Part shown: piece after piece, positions 51,093 through 60,472 of the stretch
How positions within the stretch are numbered: position 1 is the stretch's first letter
Layout: each line of letters begins with the position of its first letter
From: Paracoccaceae bacterium
GTDB lineage: Bacteria > Pseudomonadota > Alphaproteobacteria > Rhodobacterales > Rhodobacteraceae
DNA: 64,000 nucleotides
Reading direction: 5' to 3'
Assembly (NCBI GenBank): GCA_024236495.1
Contig: JACKKJ010000001.1
Location: 248,001-312,000, forward strand
Notes under the pieces: model-generated
Told to the model about the DNA's origin: nothing
Databases searched by the model: none
What the model saw: the letters and a program-made list of their open reading frames with translations, nothing else
Program-made: the position numbers and the translations under genes

Positions 51093-51989
51093 TCACAGGA
51101 TGCCTGCCACCCTGATGTCTTCGACGGCAAAGTCGATCAGCGCGCGCACCTTGCGCGGCAGGACGCGACCTTCGAGGTAGACCGCGCTCAGCGTACCGGC
51201 CTCACCGGCGTGGTCCGCCAATAGGGGAACGAGCGCCCCGGAGGTGAGCGCCTTGGTCAGCGCAAAGCGCGGGACATAGGCGATGCCAAGGCCCTTTGTC
51301 GCCAAGTCCACTGCCGCGCGCGCGGAATTCACCTGAAACCGGCCTTGCACCGCCACGGCATCTGCTGCGTCTTCAGGACCGAGCCGCCAACGCCGTGGCG
51401 TGCGCCGGTTGGTATCGATGATGCAATCATGCCCGGCAAGGTCCGCCGGCACCCCGGGCGCACCGCAGCGCGCAAGATACGCCGGGCTGGCGACCAGCAC
51501 AGACCTGAAGCTTCCCAACTTGCGCGCCTTCAGCGATTGCGTGTCGATGCGTCCCAGCCGAAAGGCCACGTCAATTCCCTCGGTCGCCAGATCGACATGC
51601 CGGTCGCTCAGCCGCAGATCGAAGGACAACGCCGGATTCGCGCGCCCGAAGCGCTCCAGCATCCCGGCCACCCAGATTTCGCCGAAGGTGACCGAAGCAG
51701 ACACGCGAATGACACCGGTGAAGCCGCGACTGCGTTCTGTCACTTCGCCGATAAGCGCGTCCAGATCGTCCAGAATCGCCGGGGCGCGGGCCAGAAGATC
51801 CTCGCCCGCCGGGGTCAGTCCAACCTTTCGTGTCGTCCGCTGCAAGAGACGCACGCCCAGCCGCGCCTCAAGTTCAGCCACGTATTTCGACGTCAGCCGG
51901 TTCGACACACCCATCTGCCCGGCTGCAGCCGTGAAGGACCCTGTCTGCGCCGTGGCGACAAAGGCCTTGAGTTCGTCGATCAGGTCCAT
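51093..51989 (-). CDS. LysR-family transcriptional regulator
   Basis: A 298-residue LysR protein with an N-terminal helix-turn-helix (TGSFTAAAGQMGVSNRLTSK) and a substrate-binding domain containing HVDLATEGIDVAFRLG, typical of the CrgA/AaeR-like group. It is divergent from a doxX-ygiD pair, and regulators of this group often control such oxidoreductase genes next to them. The 127-base gap between them is A+T-rich near 51995-52050 and probably holds both promoters. No perfect palindrome was seen in it. Confidence 0.88.
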   Translation of the reverse strand: MDLIDELKAFVATAQTGSFTAAAGQMGVSNRLTSKYVAELEARLGVRLLQRTTRKVGLTPAGEDLLARAPAILDDLDALIGEVTERSRGFTGVIRVSASVTFGEIWVAGMLERFGRANPALSFDLRLSDRHVDLATEGIDVAFRLGRIDTQSLKARKLGSFRSVLVASPAYLARCGAPGVPADLAGHDCIIDTNRRTPRRWRLGPEDAADAVAVQGRFQVNSARAAVDLATKGLGIAYVPRFALTKALTSGALVPLLADHAGEAGTLSAVYLEGRVLPRKVRALIDFAVEDIRVAGIL

Positions 51990-52116
51990 CGGGGTATTTA
52001 GAACATTTTATGGATATTCATTCTCAAAAATCTTCATTTCACGTGGTAACGTCAAGCCCTAAGTGAACGGCATCGAAACCCGCCGTGACGCTGCGGCCCA
52101 GAATGGACAACCTGAC

Positions 52117-52524
52117 ATGACATCCAGATCCGACTACGCCGCGCTGATCCTCCGCGTCCTCAGCGGCGCGCTTTTCATCGCCCATGGCCTGATGAAGGTC
52201 TTCGTCTTCACGATTCCGGGCACCGTCGGCTATTTCGAAAGCCTCGGCCTGCCCGGCGCGCTTGCCTACCTTACCATACTTGCCGAGGTGGGCGGCGGTC
52301 TTGCCTTGATCCTTGGTATCGCCACCCGCACTGTGTCGCTGGTCCTCATACCGGTATTGCTGGGGGCGACATGGGCGCATTCGGCCAACGGCTGGGTCTT
52401 TTCCAGCCAGGGCGGCGGCTGGGAGTTCCCGCTTTTCTGGGCGATTGTTCAGGTTGCGATTGCGCTTCTGGGCAGCGGTGCCTGGGCGCTGAAGACATCG
52501 GCCCGCGGCCACGCAGCCGCCTGA
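52117..52524 (+). CDS. DoxX-family membrane protein
   Basis: A 135-residue protein with four hydrophobic segments. ILRVLSGALFIAHGLMKVFVF and the LGLPGALAYLTILAEVGGGLALI repeat are typical of DoxX/YqjF proteins. Members are linked to membrane redox complexes or thiosulfate metabolism in some lineages, but often have no known function. ATG 52117 lies just ahead of the first conserved helix. It is followed by ygiD with about 50 bases between, probably in one transcript controlled by the divergent LysR. Confidence 0.85.
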   Translation: MTSRSDYAALILRVLSGALFIAHGLMKVFVFTIPGTVGYFESLGLPGALAYLTILAEVGGGLALILGIATRTVSLVLIPVLLGATWAHSANGWVFSSQGGGWEFPLFWAIVQVAIALLGSGAWALKTSARGHAAA

Positions 52525-52575
52525 TCCATCGCAGGATGCCCGTCAGCGGGCAGAGACCCGACAGGAGACAACGTC

Positions 52576-53397
52576 ATGAGCGCGATCACCGAACTCCAAT
52601 CCCTGCACGACCGGCTGACCCCATCGGCCCGGATGCCGGTCGTGTTCCTTGGCCACGGCAGCCCGATGAACGCGCTTGAGGATACCGCCTACAGCCGGTC
52701 ATGGACCGAGCTCGGCAAGAGCCTGCCCGAGCCCGCGGCGATCCTCGTGGTCTCCGCCCATTGGATGACGCGCGGCACCACCTTGATAGATGTCTCTGCC
52801 ATGCCAAGGACGATCCACGATTTCTACGGCTTTCCCGATGCGCTTTATGCGATGGAATATCCGGCCCCCGGTGATCCCGCCCTTGCACGCGAGGTGGTCA
52901 GCCTGCTTGCCAGCCACAATGCGGCCGAGGATGATACCTGGGGCCTCGACCACGGCGCCTGGACCGTCCTGCGTTTCCTCTACCCGCAAGCCAAGGTGCC
53001 GGTGTTTCAGGTCTCCATCGACATGGGGCGCGGCCTGGATCACCAGCTGGAGGTCGGGCGCACCCTCTCGCAACTGCGCGACCGTGGGGTCTTGATCCTT
53101 GGCTCAGGCAACGTCGTCCACAACCTGCGCACCGTACAGTTCGGTGGCGCGCCACAGGACTTCGCGGTGGAGTTCGACCAGATGTTTGCGGACCGGCTGG
53201 CAGAGCGCGATCTGAAATCGCTTGCCGATCCCGCGCGGCTGGGGAACCTTCTTCGCATGGCGCACCCGACCCCGGATCACTACATGCCGGCGCTGACCAT
53301 CGCCGGTGCCTCGGACGCGCGTGACGGGCTGACCTTCATGAACGATGCCATCGACCTTGGGTCGGTCTCGATGCGCTCCTTCGTATTCACCGCCTGA
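52576..53397 (+). CDS. ygiD: LigB/YgiD-type extradiol dioxygenase (4,5-DOPA dioxygenase-like)
   Basis: A 273-residue class III extradiol dioxygenase-like protein. FLGHGSPMNAL with His27, VSAHWMTRGTTL with the second His, and WGLDHGAWTVL with the third His/Asp region supply metal ligands; GSGNVVHNLRTV is another family signature. E. coli YgiD opens the ring of 4,5-DOPA. CAGGAGACA lies ahead of ATG 52576. It forms a unit with doxX under the divergent LysR regulator, a common arrangement in quinone or phenol stress responses. Confidence 0.85.
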   Translation: MSAITELQSLHDRLTPSARMPVVFLGHGSPMNALEDTAYSRSWTELGKSLPEPAAILVVSAHWMTRGTTLIDVSAMPRTIHDFYGFPDALYAMEYPAPGDPALAREVVSLLASHNAAEDDTWGLDHGAWTVLRFLYPQAKVPVFQVSIDMGRGLDHQLEVGRTLSQLRDRGVLILGSGNVVHNLRTVQFGGAPQDFAVEFDQMFADRLAERDLKSLADPARLGNLLRMAHPTPDHYMPALTIAGASDARDGLTFMNDAIDLGSVSMRSFVFTA

Positions 53398-53815
53398 GAC
53401 TTCACCGCACGAGACCGGGCAAGCGCATGCGATCCGATGCTGGCACCCGACCGCCGGCCGACCTGTGACGTTCTCAGCGCCGAACCTTCCGCCTCGATCC
53501 CCTGGTCAGGCCTGATGGCGGCCCTGACCAGGGGCGCGGGCGGACCGGCGACGGACGCCGGAAGATGACGACCGCGAGGCGGGCCATGCCGCCGCACCCG
53601 ATGCCGGGGCAAACGTCAACCAAGAGCCACGAATTCGCCGAGATCCCCCATCGCAAGAGGGCATGTCGCCCAGCGATCCGCGAAAGGCGGTCGCCGATCG
53701 CTGCGGCAAAGGTGCCGAAAGGGCCGCGAACCGGTTGCATTTGACCATTTGGTCGGTCTTACTGGGCCAATCGGGGCGCAGACATTCGGCGCCCGCGACT
53801 GAAGGAGATGTTGCA
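53398..53815. promoter_or_regulatory. Gap before the TAXI transporter, with hairpin and GACCA/TGGTC palindrome
   Basis: CCCCTGGTCAGG at 53499-53510 pairs perfectly with CCTGACCAGGGG at 53523-53534 with a 12-base loop and no T run; it probably ends the doxX-ygiD transcript. GACCA-TT-TGGTC at 53743-53754, next to TTGACC, is a palindrome of the GntR/FadR-site kind in the likely promoter of the TAXI operon. No protein-coding frame in this stretch is convincing. Confidence 0.45.
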
Positions 53816-54820
53816 ATGGGTTATCAGAAAGTACTGGCAGGGCTGGCCTTGTCGGCAAGCCTGATCGCGGGCACAGCCTCGGCACAGGACATGGCGTTCT
53901 TCCGGATCGGGACCGGCGGCACGGGGGGCACCTACTACCCGATCGGCGGGCTTCTGGCCAACGCCATCTCGAACCCGCCGGGGTCGCGCGCCTGCGACGA
54001 AGGTGGCTCCTGCGGCGTGCCCGGGCTCATCGCCTCGGCGCTGTCGGCAAACGGATCGGTCGCCAATATCAACGCAATCGCCGGCGGGACGCTGGAATCC
54101 GGCTTTTCGCAGTCCGACGTGGCGACATGGGCCTATACCGGCACCGGTATCTGGGAAGGCAAACCCCCGGTCGAGAAACTGCGCGCCATCGCCAACCTCT
54201 ATCCCGAGAGCATCCACCTCGTGAGCAGCGCGGAGTCGGGGATCAACAGCGTCGCTGACCTGAAGGGCAAGACCGTATCGCTGGACGAGCCGGGTTCGGG
54301 CACGCTGGTCGACGCGCGCATCATTCTCGAAGGCTACGGCCTTTCGGAAGCAGATATCTCGGCTGAATACCTCAAGCCCGACCAGGCGGCAGACCGGATG
54401 CGCGACGGCGCCATGGACGCGTTCTTCTTCGTGGGCGGCTATCCGGCGGGCGCGATCGCCGAACTGGCCAGCCAGCATGCGGTGAAACTCGTTCCGATCT
54501 CCTGCGAGGAAGCGCCGAAGATCTGCGAAACATACGGCTTCTTCGCCTCTGACAAGATCCCGGCCGGCACCTACGAGGGCAATGCCGACGACACGATGAC
54601 CTTGTCGGTGGGCGCCCAGTGGGTGACAAGCGCCGACCAGCCCGAAGATCTGATCTACGAGGTCACCAAGGCGCTTTGGAACGACAACACCCGCAAACTC
54701 CTGGATTCCGGCCATGCCAAGGGCAAGGCGATCACCAAGGAAACGGCGCTGAACGGCGTTGGCATCCCGCTGCATCCGGGCGCGGAGCGCTTCTACAAGG
54801 AAGCCGGCCTTCTGAAGTAA
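53816..54820 (+). CDS. TAXI-family TRAP substrate-binding protein
   Basis: A 334-residue periplasmic protein with a signal peptide (residues 1-23, ending ASAQ). The start of the mature part, FFRIGTGGTGGTYYPIGGLLAN, is the TAXI (TRAP-associated extracytoplasmic immunogenic) signature, and DLKGKTVSLDEPGSGT lies in the middle. A Cys pair (ACDEGGSCG) and another (SCEEAPKIC) may form disulfides. It brings a ligand, often glutamate or another small acid, to the fused permease encoded next. ATG 53816 is preceded by AAGGAGA. A strong hairpin follows. Confidence 0.92.
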   Translation: MGYQKVLAGLALSASLIAGTASAQDMAFFRIGTGGTGGTYYPIGGLLANAISNPPGSRACDEGGSCGVPGLIASALSANGSVANINAIAGGTLESGFSQSDVATWAYTGTGIWEGKPPVEKLRAIANLYPESIHLVSSAESGINSVADLKGKTVSLDEPGSGTLVDARIILEGYGLSEADISAEYLKPDQAADRMRDGAMDAFFFVGGYPAGAIAELASQHAVKLVPISCEEAPKICETYGFFASDKIPAGTYEGNADDTMTLSVGAQWVTSADQPEDLIYEVTKALWNDNTRKLLDSGHAKGKAITKETALNGVGIPLHPGAERFYKEAGLLK

Positions 54821-54848
54821 ACGGGCCGGCAGAAGACCGGCAGCATCA

Positions 54849-54880
54849 GGGGGCCGCGCCGCGAGGGGCGCGGCCCCCTT
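54849..54880 (+). terminator. 12-base-pair hairpin between the TAXI gene and its permease
   Basis: GGGGGCCGCGCC at 54849-54860 pairs perfectly with GGCGCGGCCCCC at 54867-54878 around GCGAGG, followed by TTA. It sits inside the operon and probably limits read-through, so more binding protein than permease is made. Confidence 0.65.
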
Positions 54881-54915
54881 ACGCTTTGAATGGCCAGATC
54901 AGGGGGATGTGAGGC

Positions 54916-57000
54916 ATGGCGAAGATCGAGCAGGACGGCATCCCGCGGCATCTGAGCGCAGACGAACTTCAGGCGCTTGAGGAAAAATTCGATCCCGAGA
55001 TGCGGTTTCGCGAGGTGGCCAGGCCTCTGGCGATCCTGACCGGCATCATCCTGTTCCAGCTGTCGTGCTATCATTACTACACCGCCGGTTTCGGCATTCC
55101 GCAGGCCACCGTGCACCGCGGCCTGCACATGGGCGTCACGCTGGCGCTGGTATTCTTCAGCTTTTCAGCCTTCGGCGCCAGGCGCACCGAACCCGGGCCG
55201 CTTGCCCCCCTTGGCCTGCCGCTGATCGACTGGGCCATGGCCATCGCCGGGACCGCCGCGGCGCTTTACGTTCCGTGGATCTACTCCGAACTTGCCTTCC
55301 GCGTCGGCAATCCCCTGCCCATCGACATCCTCATGGGCACGATCCTGATCGTCGTCCTGCTTGAGGCGGTGCGCCGCTCGATGGGGTGGCCGCTGCCGGT
55401 CATCGCGATCCTGTTCATCGCCTATGCCTATTTCGGCCAGTCGATGCCCGGCATCCTTGTGCATCCGGGGGCAAGCTGGTCGAACATCGTCAACCACCTC
55501 TACCTCACCTCGCAGGGCATCTACGGCACCGCCCTGGGCGTGATCGCCACCTATGTGTTCCACTTCGTCCTCTTCGGCGTGATGGCGACAAGGATCGGGC
55601 TGGGGCAGTTGTTCATCGACCTGGCCTCCGCGCTGGCCGGACGATACGCCGGCGGGCCGGCCAAGGTGTCGGTCCTGTCCTCGGCGCTTCTGGGCTCGAT
55701 CTCCGGCTCGTCGATCGCCAACACCGTGACCACGGGCGCGCTGACCATTCCGGCGATGATCCGCATCGGCTATCCCCGCCACTTCGCGGCGGCAGTCGAG
55801 GCGGCATCTTCGACCGGCGGCCAGATCACCCCGCCGGTCATGGGCGCGGTGGCGTTCCTGATGATCGAATACCTGGGCGTGCCGCTGACGACGATCCTGA
55901 CCGCCGCGCTGGTTCCGGCCTTCATGCATTTCTTCGGCGTCCTCGTGCAGGTGCACCTGGAGGCGCGGCGTCTTGGCCTGCGCGGCCTGTCGGCGGAAGA
56001 GCTGCCGAACGCCTGGAAGGTGCTGAGGGAAGGCTGGCTGTCGGTCGTGCCGCTGATCCTGCTGGTGGCCGTGCTGCTGTCCGGCCGCACCCCCTTTGCC
56101 GCCGCCTTCTGGTCGATCAGCGCCTGTATCGCGGTGCTGGCGATCCAGGAATTCATGAAAGGCGGCATCCTGCAGGCGCTGCGCGGCACCTGGCACGGGC
56201 TTTGGGAAGGCTTCTGCCTGGGCGCGCGCCAGTCGCTATCGGTTACCGCCGCCGCTGCACTGGTCGGTGTCGTGATCGGCGTCGTCACCCTGACCGGCGT
56301 CGGTTTCAAGATCGCCTACATGGTCGCGGGCGTGGCTGCGGGCTGGGCCGAAGGCGTTTCGGGCCTCTTGTCCGTCCTGCCGTTCGAGGTGATGACGGTG
56401 CCGACCTTGACGCTGCTTTTCACGCTGCTCTTGACCGCGATCGTCTGCATCCTGATGGGCTGCGGCATCCCGACGACCGCCAACTACATCATCATGGTAG
56501 CAGTGGCCGCGCCGATCCTCGGGCTTCTGGGGATGCAGCAGATCGTGGCGCATTTCTTCGTCTTTTACTACGGGGTTCTGGCCGATATCACGCCACCCGT
56601 GGCTATGGCGGCCTATGCGGCGGCCGGGATCGCGGGGGCCAACGCCTTCAAGGCGGGCAACACCGCCTTCCGGCTTGGCATGGGCAAGGTGCTGGTACCC
56701 TTCGTCTTCGCCTTCCAGCCGGCGCTGCTTCTGGTGACCGACGGCTTTACCTGGGGGGCGTTCTTCCTTGCCTTCTTCGGGGCTGTTACCGGCATATATG
56801 TTCTGGCGGCGGCCGTGACCGGCTGGCTTTTCGCGCCACTGCGCGGATGGGAACGCCTTGCGCTCGTTGTTGCCGCGCTCCTCCTCGTTGCGCCGTCGCT
56901 GACGCCAACCCTCATCGGCGTCGTTCTGATCCTGCCCGTCGCGCTACGGCAACTGACCGGGCGCGGCGGCCCTGGCAACACCACGGCTTCGGCCGGCTGA
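54916..57000 (+). CDS. TRAP transporter fused permease (4TM/12TM)
   Basis: A 694-residue membrane protein joining the small and large TRAP permease parts, as usual for TAXI systems. The N-terminal 180 residues hold the DctQ-like helices, and the rest is DctM-like with SSALLGSISGSSIANTVTTG, AASSTGGQITPPVMGAVAF and the second repeat GVLADITPPVAMAAYAAAG. The length and layout match the TIGR02123 type. It follows the binding protein after a hairpin. No enzyme gene is attached, so the substrate is unknown. Confidence 0.93.
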   Translation: MAKIEQDGIPRHLSADELQALEEKFDPEMRFREVARPLAILTGIILFQLSCYHYYTAGFGIPQATVHRGLHMGVTLALVFFSFSAFGARRTEPGPLAPLGLPLIDWAMAIAGTAAALYVPWIYSELAFRVGNPLPIDILMGTILIVVLLEAVRRSMGWPLPVIAILFIAYAYFGQSMPGILVHPGASWSNIVNHLYLTSQGIYGTALGVIATYVFHFVLFGVMATRIGLGQLFIDLASALAGRYAGGPAKVSVLSSALLGSISGSSIANTVTTGALTIPAMIRIGYPRHFAAAVEAASSTGGQITPPVMGAVAFLMIEYLGVPLTTILTAALVPAFMHFFGVLVQVHLEARRLGLRGLSAEELPNAWKVLREGWLSVVPLILLVAVLLSGRTPFAAAFWSISACIAVLAIQEFMKGGILQALRGTWHGLWEGFCLGARQSLSVTAAAALVGVVIGVVTLTGVGFKIAYMVAGVAAGWAEGVSGLLSVLPFEVMTVPTLTLLFTLLLTAIVCILMGCGIPTTANYIIMVAVAAPILGLLGMQQIVAHFFVFYYGVLADITPPVAMAAYAAAGIAGANAFKAGNTAFRLGMGKVLVPFVFAFQPALLLVTDGFTWGAFFLAFFGAVTGIYVLAAAVTGWLFAPLRGWERLALVVAALLLVAPSLTPTLIGVVLILPVALRQLTGRGGPGNTTASAG

Positions 57001-57057
57001 AACGAAGCCAGCGCGGGCAGTCCGCCGCGCGCCGGCACGGCCCGCGCCTCGAGCGCC

Positions 57058-57963
57058 CTATGGGTGATCGAGCAGGAAATCCGGTCGGATGCCTGACCGG
57101 TCCATCCAGCGTTCTACCGCGCCGCCGGCGAAGAAACCGTGGCTGGTGACAAGGGCCGAGGCGATGCCCGCCGTCTGCGCCCCGAGAACATCGGTGTGCA
57201 GGCTGTCGCCGACCATCAGGACGCGGGCCTTGTCGATCCCCGGACCGCAGCGCCGGAACGCCAGGTCGTAGATATTGCCGAAAGGCTTTCCGAAGAACTC
57301 TGGCGCCGCGCCCGACCGGTCGGCCAGCCGATGCGCGAAATACCCCGGCTCGATCGAGAAGCCGTTCTCGCGCGGGGCGACGATATCGGGATTGGCGACC
57401 AGAACCGGGCGCGGCCGGTCCCGCAGCGCGTCCTCAAGAAGCCGCTGGCGGGTCTCGGACCACTCCGCGCTGCCCAGAAAGACGAACCTGTCCGCGCGGG
57501 CATAGTCCTCGGGCGCCTCGGCAAGGCGCAGGGTCCGGAGCGACGCGAAGTCCCCGATCCCGGTCGCGCGGCTGACCATCAGGCCGCAAAGCCCAAGCTC
57601 ATGGCCGCCGATCGCGTCGGACAGCGTGGCGCGGCTCGACACCACGTCGGCGGGATCGAAGCTGTAGCCAAGCCGGTCGTAGCGCGCCATCAAAAGGTCG
57701 TGCGGATAGCCTGCGGCATTGGTCACGACAAGCACCCGCTTGCCCCGGGCGCGCAGCCGTTCGATCCGCGCCGCCACCCCCGGTATCGCGGTTTCACCGA
57801 TGTTCAGAACCCCGAAGGCATCCAGAAGGAAGACATCGAACCGGTCGGCCACATCCTCGATCGACCCGATGCGCCGTGCCGCCCCGGGCGGGCCCGCCGG
57901 CGGCAGGCGGCCGCGTACCGCCTCGTAGGCGGCGAAGGCCTCTTCTGTGGTCAGGGTCTTCAA
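57058..57963 (-). CDS. HAD-superfamily class IIA hydrolase, TIGR01459-like
   Basis: About 301 residues from TTG 57963. Motif I reads DVFLLDAFGVLNIG, so the second Asp of the usual DxD is replaced by Phe, as also happens in TIGR01459 proteins; VLVVTNAAG is motif II, FGKPFGNIYDLA includes the motif III Lys, and MVGDSLHTDVLGA is motif IV. The TTG start lies inside the phnE stop codon (TTGA overlap). It ends the DeoR-phnDCEE operon, which suggests it acts on a phosphorylated compound from that pathway, although the altered motif I makes phosphatase activity uncertain. Confidence 0.8.
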   Translation of the reverse strand: MKTLTTEEAFAAYEAVRGRLPPAGPPGAARRIGSIEDVADRFDVFLLDAFGVLNIGETAIPGVAARIERLRARGKRVLVVTNAAGYPHDLLMARYDRLGYSFDPADVVSSRATLSDAIGGHELGLCGLMVSRATGIGDFASLRTLRLAEAPEDYARADRFVFLGSAEWSETRQRLLEDALRDRPRPVLVANPDIVAPRENGFSIEPGYFAHRLADRSGAAPEFFGKPFGNIYDLAFRRCGPGIDKARVLMVGDSLHTDVLGAQTAGIASALVTSHGFFAGGAVERWMDRSGIRPDFLLDHP

Positions 57964-58781
57964 ATGATCGCGCTCCGCACCTTGGCCGAGATCCACTCGG
58001 ACAGGACGACCGCGAACAGGATCACCAGAAGGATCAGCGACACCTGCGGCCATGCCAGAGTATTGAGAGAGCCCGACAGCTGCAGCCCGATGCCGCCCGC
58101 CCCCACCAGCCCCAGCACCGTGGATTCGCGGATATTGATGTCCCAGCGAAAGACCGAGATGCCCGCGAAGGCCGGCATGATCTGCGGCACGATACCAAAG
58201 GCCATCACCTGCCAGCGGCTCGCCCCCGTGGCGGTGACGGCTTCGACCTGCTTGCGGTCGATCTCTTCTATCGCCTCGTAAAGAAGCTTCGCGCAGAACC
58301 CGATGGAACGGATCGCGATGGCAAGAATCCCGGCCAGGATCCCCGGCCCGATGATCGCGATCAGCAGAAGCGCCCAGATCAGCGAATTGATCGACCGGGT
58401 CGACACGATGACCAGAAGCGCGGCGGGCCGGATGAACCGGGTGGAGGGCGTGGTGTTGCGGGCGGCAAGGAACGCCACCGGCACCGCCATCAGAAGCGCG
58501 AGGATCGTGCCCAGCGTGGCGATGTTCAGCGTGTCCCAGATCGGCACCCAGAGCTTTTCGATGTAGGACCAGCGCGGCGGCGTCGCCCGGTCGAAGATGT
58601 CGCCGGCGATGCGCGGCGCGTCCCAGACAAAGAACCATGTCGTCGTCGCGGAGATGCGGTTCCAGCACCAGACGAAGACGGCCACACCCGCCAGCCAGGC
58701 CAGCCAGCGCACCATCGCCTCGCCGGTCGTGCGGCGGCGCCAGATCTTTTCGCCCGAATTTCCTTCACTTACCGGCATCAC
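57960..58781 (-). CDS. phnE: Phosphonate-type ABC transporter permease PhnE (second copy)
   Basis: A 273-residue inner-membrane permease with about six helices. The conserved EEIDRKQVEAVTATGASRWQ loop is the EAA contact site for the ATPase, and VFRWDINIRESTVLGLVGAGG is typical of PhnE. With the other PhnE it forms the membrane channel of a PhnCDE importer for phosphonates, phosphite or phosphate esters. It overlaps the preceding phnE copy and the HAD gene by a few bases. Confidence 0.92.
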   Translation of the reverse strand: MMPVSEGNSGEKIWRRRTTGEAMVRWLAWLAGVAVFVWCWNRISATTTWFFVWDAPRIAGDIFDRATPPRWSYIEKLWVPIWDTLNIATLGTILALLMAVPVAFLAARNTTPSTRFIRPAALLVIVSTRSINSLIWALLLIAIIGPGILAGILAIAIRSIGFCAKLLYEAIEEIDRKQVEAVTATGASRWQVMAFGIVPQIMPAFAGISVFRWDINIRESTVLGLVGAGGIGLQLSGSLNTLAWPQVSLILLVILFAVVLSEWISAKVRSAII

Positions 58782-59599
58782 TGAACCCTCGCACGGACGA
58801 CACCCGACAGGTATTCGAGGAACATCACGATCCCGATGATCAAAAGCAGGACCGCCGCCGCCGTATCGAATTCATAGCGGTCGAAGGCGGTGTTCAGCGT
58901 CGCGCCGATGCCGCCGGCGCCGACAAGGCCAAGGATTGCGCTTTCGCGGAAGTTGATGTCGACGCGGTACATCGACAACCCGATGAGACGCGGCATCACC
59001 TGTGGCTGCACCCCGTAGTTGATCCACTGGGTCCAGCCCGCGCCGGTCGCCCGGATCGCCTCTGCCTGGGTGCGGTCCATCGCCTCGATATCCTCGGCTA
59101 ACAGCTTGGACAGAAAGCCGATGGTCGCGAAGCTGAGCGTCAGGAACCCGGCCAGGGGCCCGAAGCCGAAGATCGCGACCAGAAGGATCGCGACGATCAC
59201 TTCCTGCAGCGCGCGCGACAGCGCGATGATCGACCGGCAGATCAGGTAGACCGGCAGCGGCGCGATGTTGCGCGCGGCCCCGAGCCCGATCGGGATCGAG
59301 ATGGCGATGCCCACGACCGATGCCGCGACCGTCATGATCAGGCTTTCCGAAAGCCCTTCCCAGATGTCGCTGCCGCGGGTCAGGAAATCCGGCCGGGTAA
59401 AGGACAGGATGAAGGCCGCGCCGCGGTCCAGCCCTTCGTAGACGCGCGACCAGTTCACCTCCACCGTCGAAACGGCGGCGGCAAGATAGACGACCGCGCC
59501 CAGCGACAGCGCGATGCGCAGCCAGGCCTGGCGGATCAGCGGAGGCTTCTTCCAGGGCTGGCCAAGGCGGGCGGTCAGTTCCGGCGACGCGGCGGTCAT
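58778..59599 (-). CDS. phnE: Phosphonate-type ABC transporter permease PhnE (first copy)
   Basis: A 273-residue permease similar to the next gene, with AEDIEAMDRTQAEAIRATGAG as EAA loop and MYRVDINFRESAILGLVGAGG. Having two different PhnE proteins is common in PhnDCE1E2 systems. It overlaps phnC by ATGA and the second phnE likewise, so the permeases and ATPase are translationally coupled. Substrate specificity comes from the PhnD protein, not from this subunit. Confidence 0.92.
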   Translation of the reverse strand: MTAASPELTARLGQPWKKPPLIRQAWLRIALSLGAVVYLAAAVSTVEVNWSRVYEGLDRGAAFILSFTRPDFLTRGSDIWEGLSESLIMTVAASVVGIAISIPIGLGAARNIAPLPVYLICRSIIALSRALQEVIVAILLVAIFGFGPLAGFLTLSFATIGFLSKLLAEDIEAMDRTQAEAIRATGAGWTQWINYGVQPQVMPRLIGLSMYRVDINFRESAILGLVGAGGIGATLNTAFDRYEFDTAAAVLLLIIGIVMFLEYLSGVVRARVQ

Positions 59600-60405
59600 G
59601 CGACTGCCTCGGCGGTTGCGGACGCCTCGGCCTCGTCCTCATCCACCTTGCGGATCGTCGCCTGCCAGTCCTCCTCGCCATAGATGCGGGTCAGGACGTC
59701 GGGGGTCAGCGCCTCTGGCGCGCCGTCGAATTCGATCGCGCCGAAACGCAGCCCGATGACGCGCGCGACGAACATCTGCGCCAGCGCCACGTCGTGAATG
59801 TTGATGATCGCGGCCAGCCCCCGTTCGGCGCAAAGTTCGCAGATCAGCCGCATGATCTGGCGGCTGGTCTTGGGATCGAGCGAGGCGGTGGGTTCGTCCA
59901 CCAGCAACAGCGCGGGGTTCTGGATCAGCGCCCGGCAGATGCCGACGCGCTGGCGCTGCCCGCCCGAAAGTTCGTCGGCGCGCTTGTCGGCCATGCCAAG
60001 CAGGCCGACGCGGTCCAGAAGCCGGAATGCCTCGTCGACATCGGACTGCGGGAAACGGCGGGCGAAGCTGCGCCAGAAGCCGACATAGCCAAGCCGGCCC
60101 GACAGCACGTTTTCCATCACCGTCAACCGTTCGACCAGCGCGTATTCCTGAAAGATCATGCCCATCCGGCGCCGTTCGCGCCGAAGCGCGCCCGCCCCCA
60201 GATGCGTCAGTTCGGTGTCACCCAGCCAGACCTTGCCGCTGGTCGGCTCGACCAGCCGGTTGATGCAGCGGATCAAGGTCGACTTGCCGGCCCCGGAAGG
60301 ACCGATCAGCGCCACGACCTGCCCCTTGGGAACATTCAGATCGACCGACTTCAAAGCCTGGTCGCCCGTCCTGTAGGTCTTGACGAGCTTCTCGAGCCTC
60401 AGCAT
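59596..60405 (-). CDS. phnC: Phosphonate-type ABC transporter ATP-binding protein PhnC
   Basis: A 269-residue ABC ATPase. GPSGAGKST is Walker A, ADELSGGQRQRVGICRAL is the signature and LLLVDEPTASLD the Walker B; NIHDVALAQMF with the switch His is characteristic of PhnC. It powers uptake through the two PhnE permeases. A 10-base-pair hairpin in the 67-base gap to phnD probably lowers expression relative to the binding protein. Confidence 0.94.
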   Translation of the reverse strand: MLRLEKLVKTYRTGDQALKSVDLNVPKGQVVALIGPSGAGKSTLIRCINRLVEPTSGKVWLGDTELTHLGAGALRRERRRMGMIFQEYALVERLTVMENVLSGRLGYVGFWRSFARRFPQSDVDEAFRLLDRVGLLGMADKRADELSGGQRQRVGICRALIQNPALLLVDEPTASLDPKTSRQIMRLICELCAERGLAAIINIHDVALAQMFVARVIGLRFGAIEFDGAPEALTPDVLTRIYGEEDWQATIRKVDEDEAEASATAEAVA

Positions 60406-60438
60406 TGCACCTCCCCCGGTGTCTTTTCTGGATTGGTC

Positions 60439-60464
60439 GCGGCGGCCCGCCCCGGGGCCGCCGC
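60439..60464 (-). terminator. Hairpin between phnD and phnC
   Basis: GCGGCGGCCC at 60439-60448 pairs with GGGCCGCCGC at 60455-60464 around a 6-base loop. It lies inside the operon just after phnD and so probably causes partial termination or protects the phnD message, like the hairpins after the other binding-protein genes here. Confidence 0.55.
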
Positions 60465-60472
60465 AAACCTTG

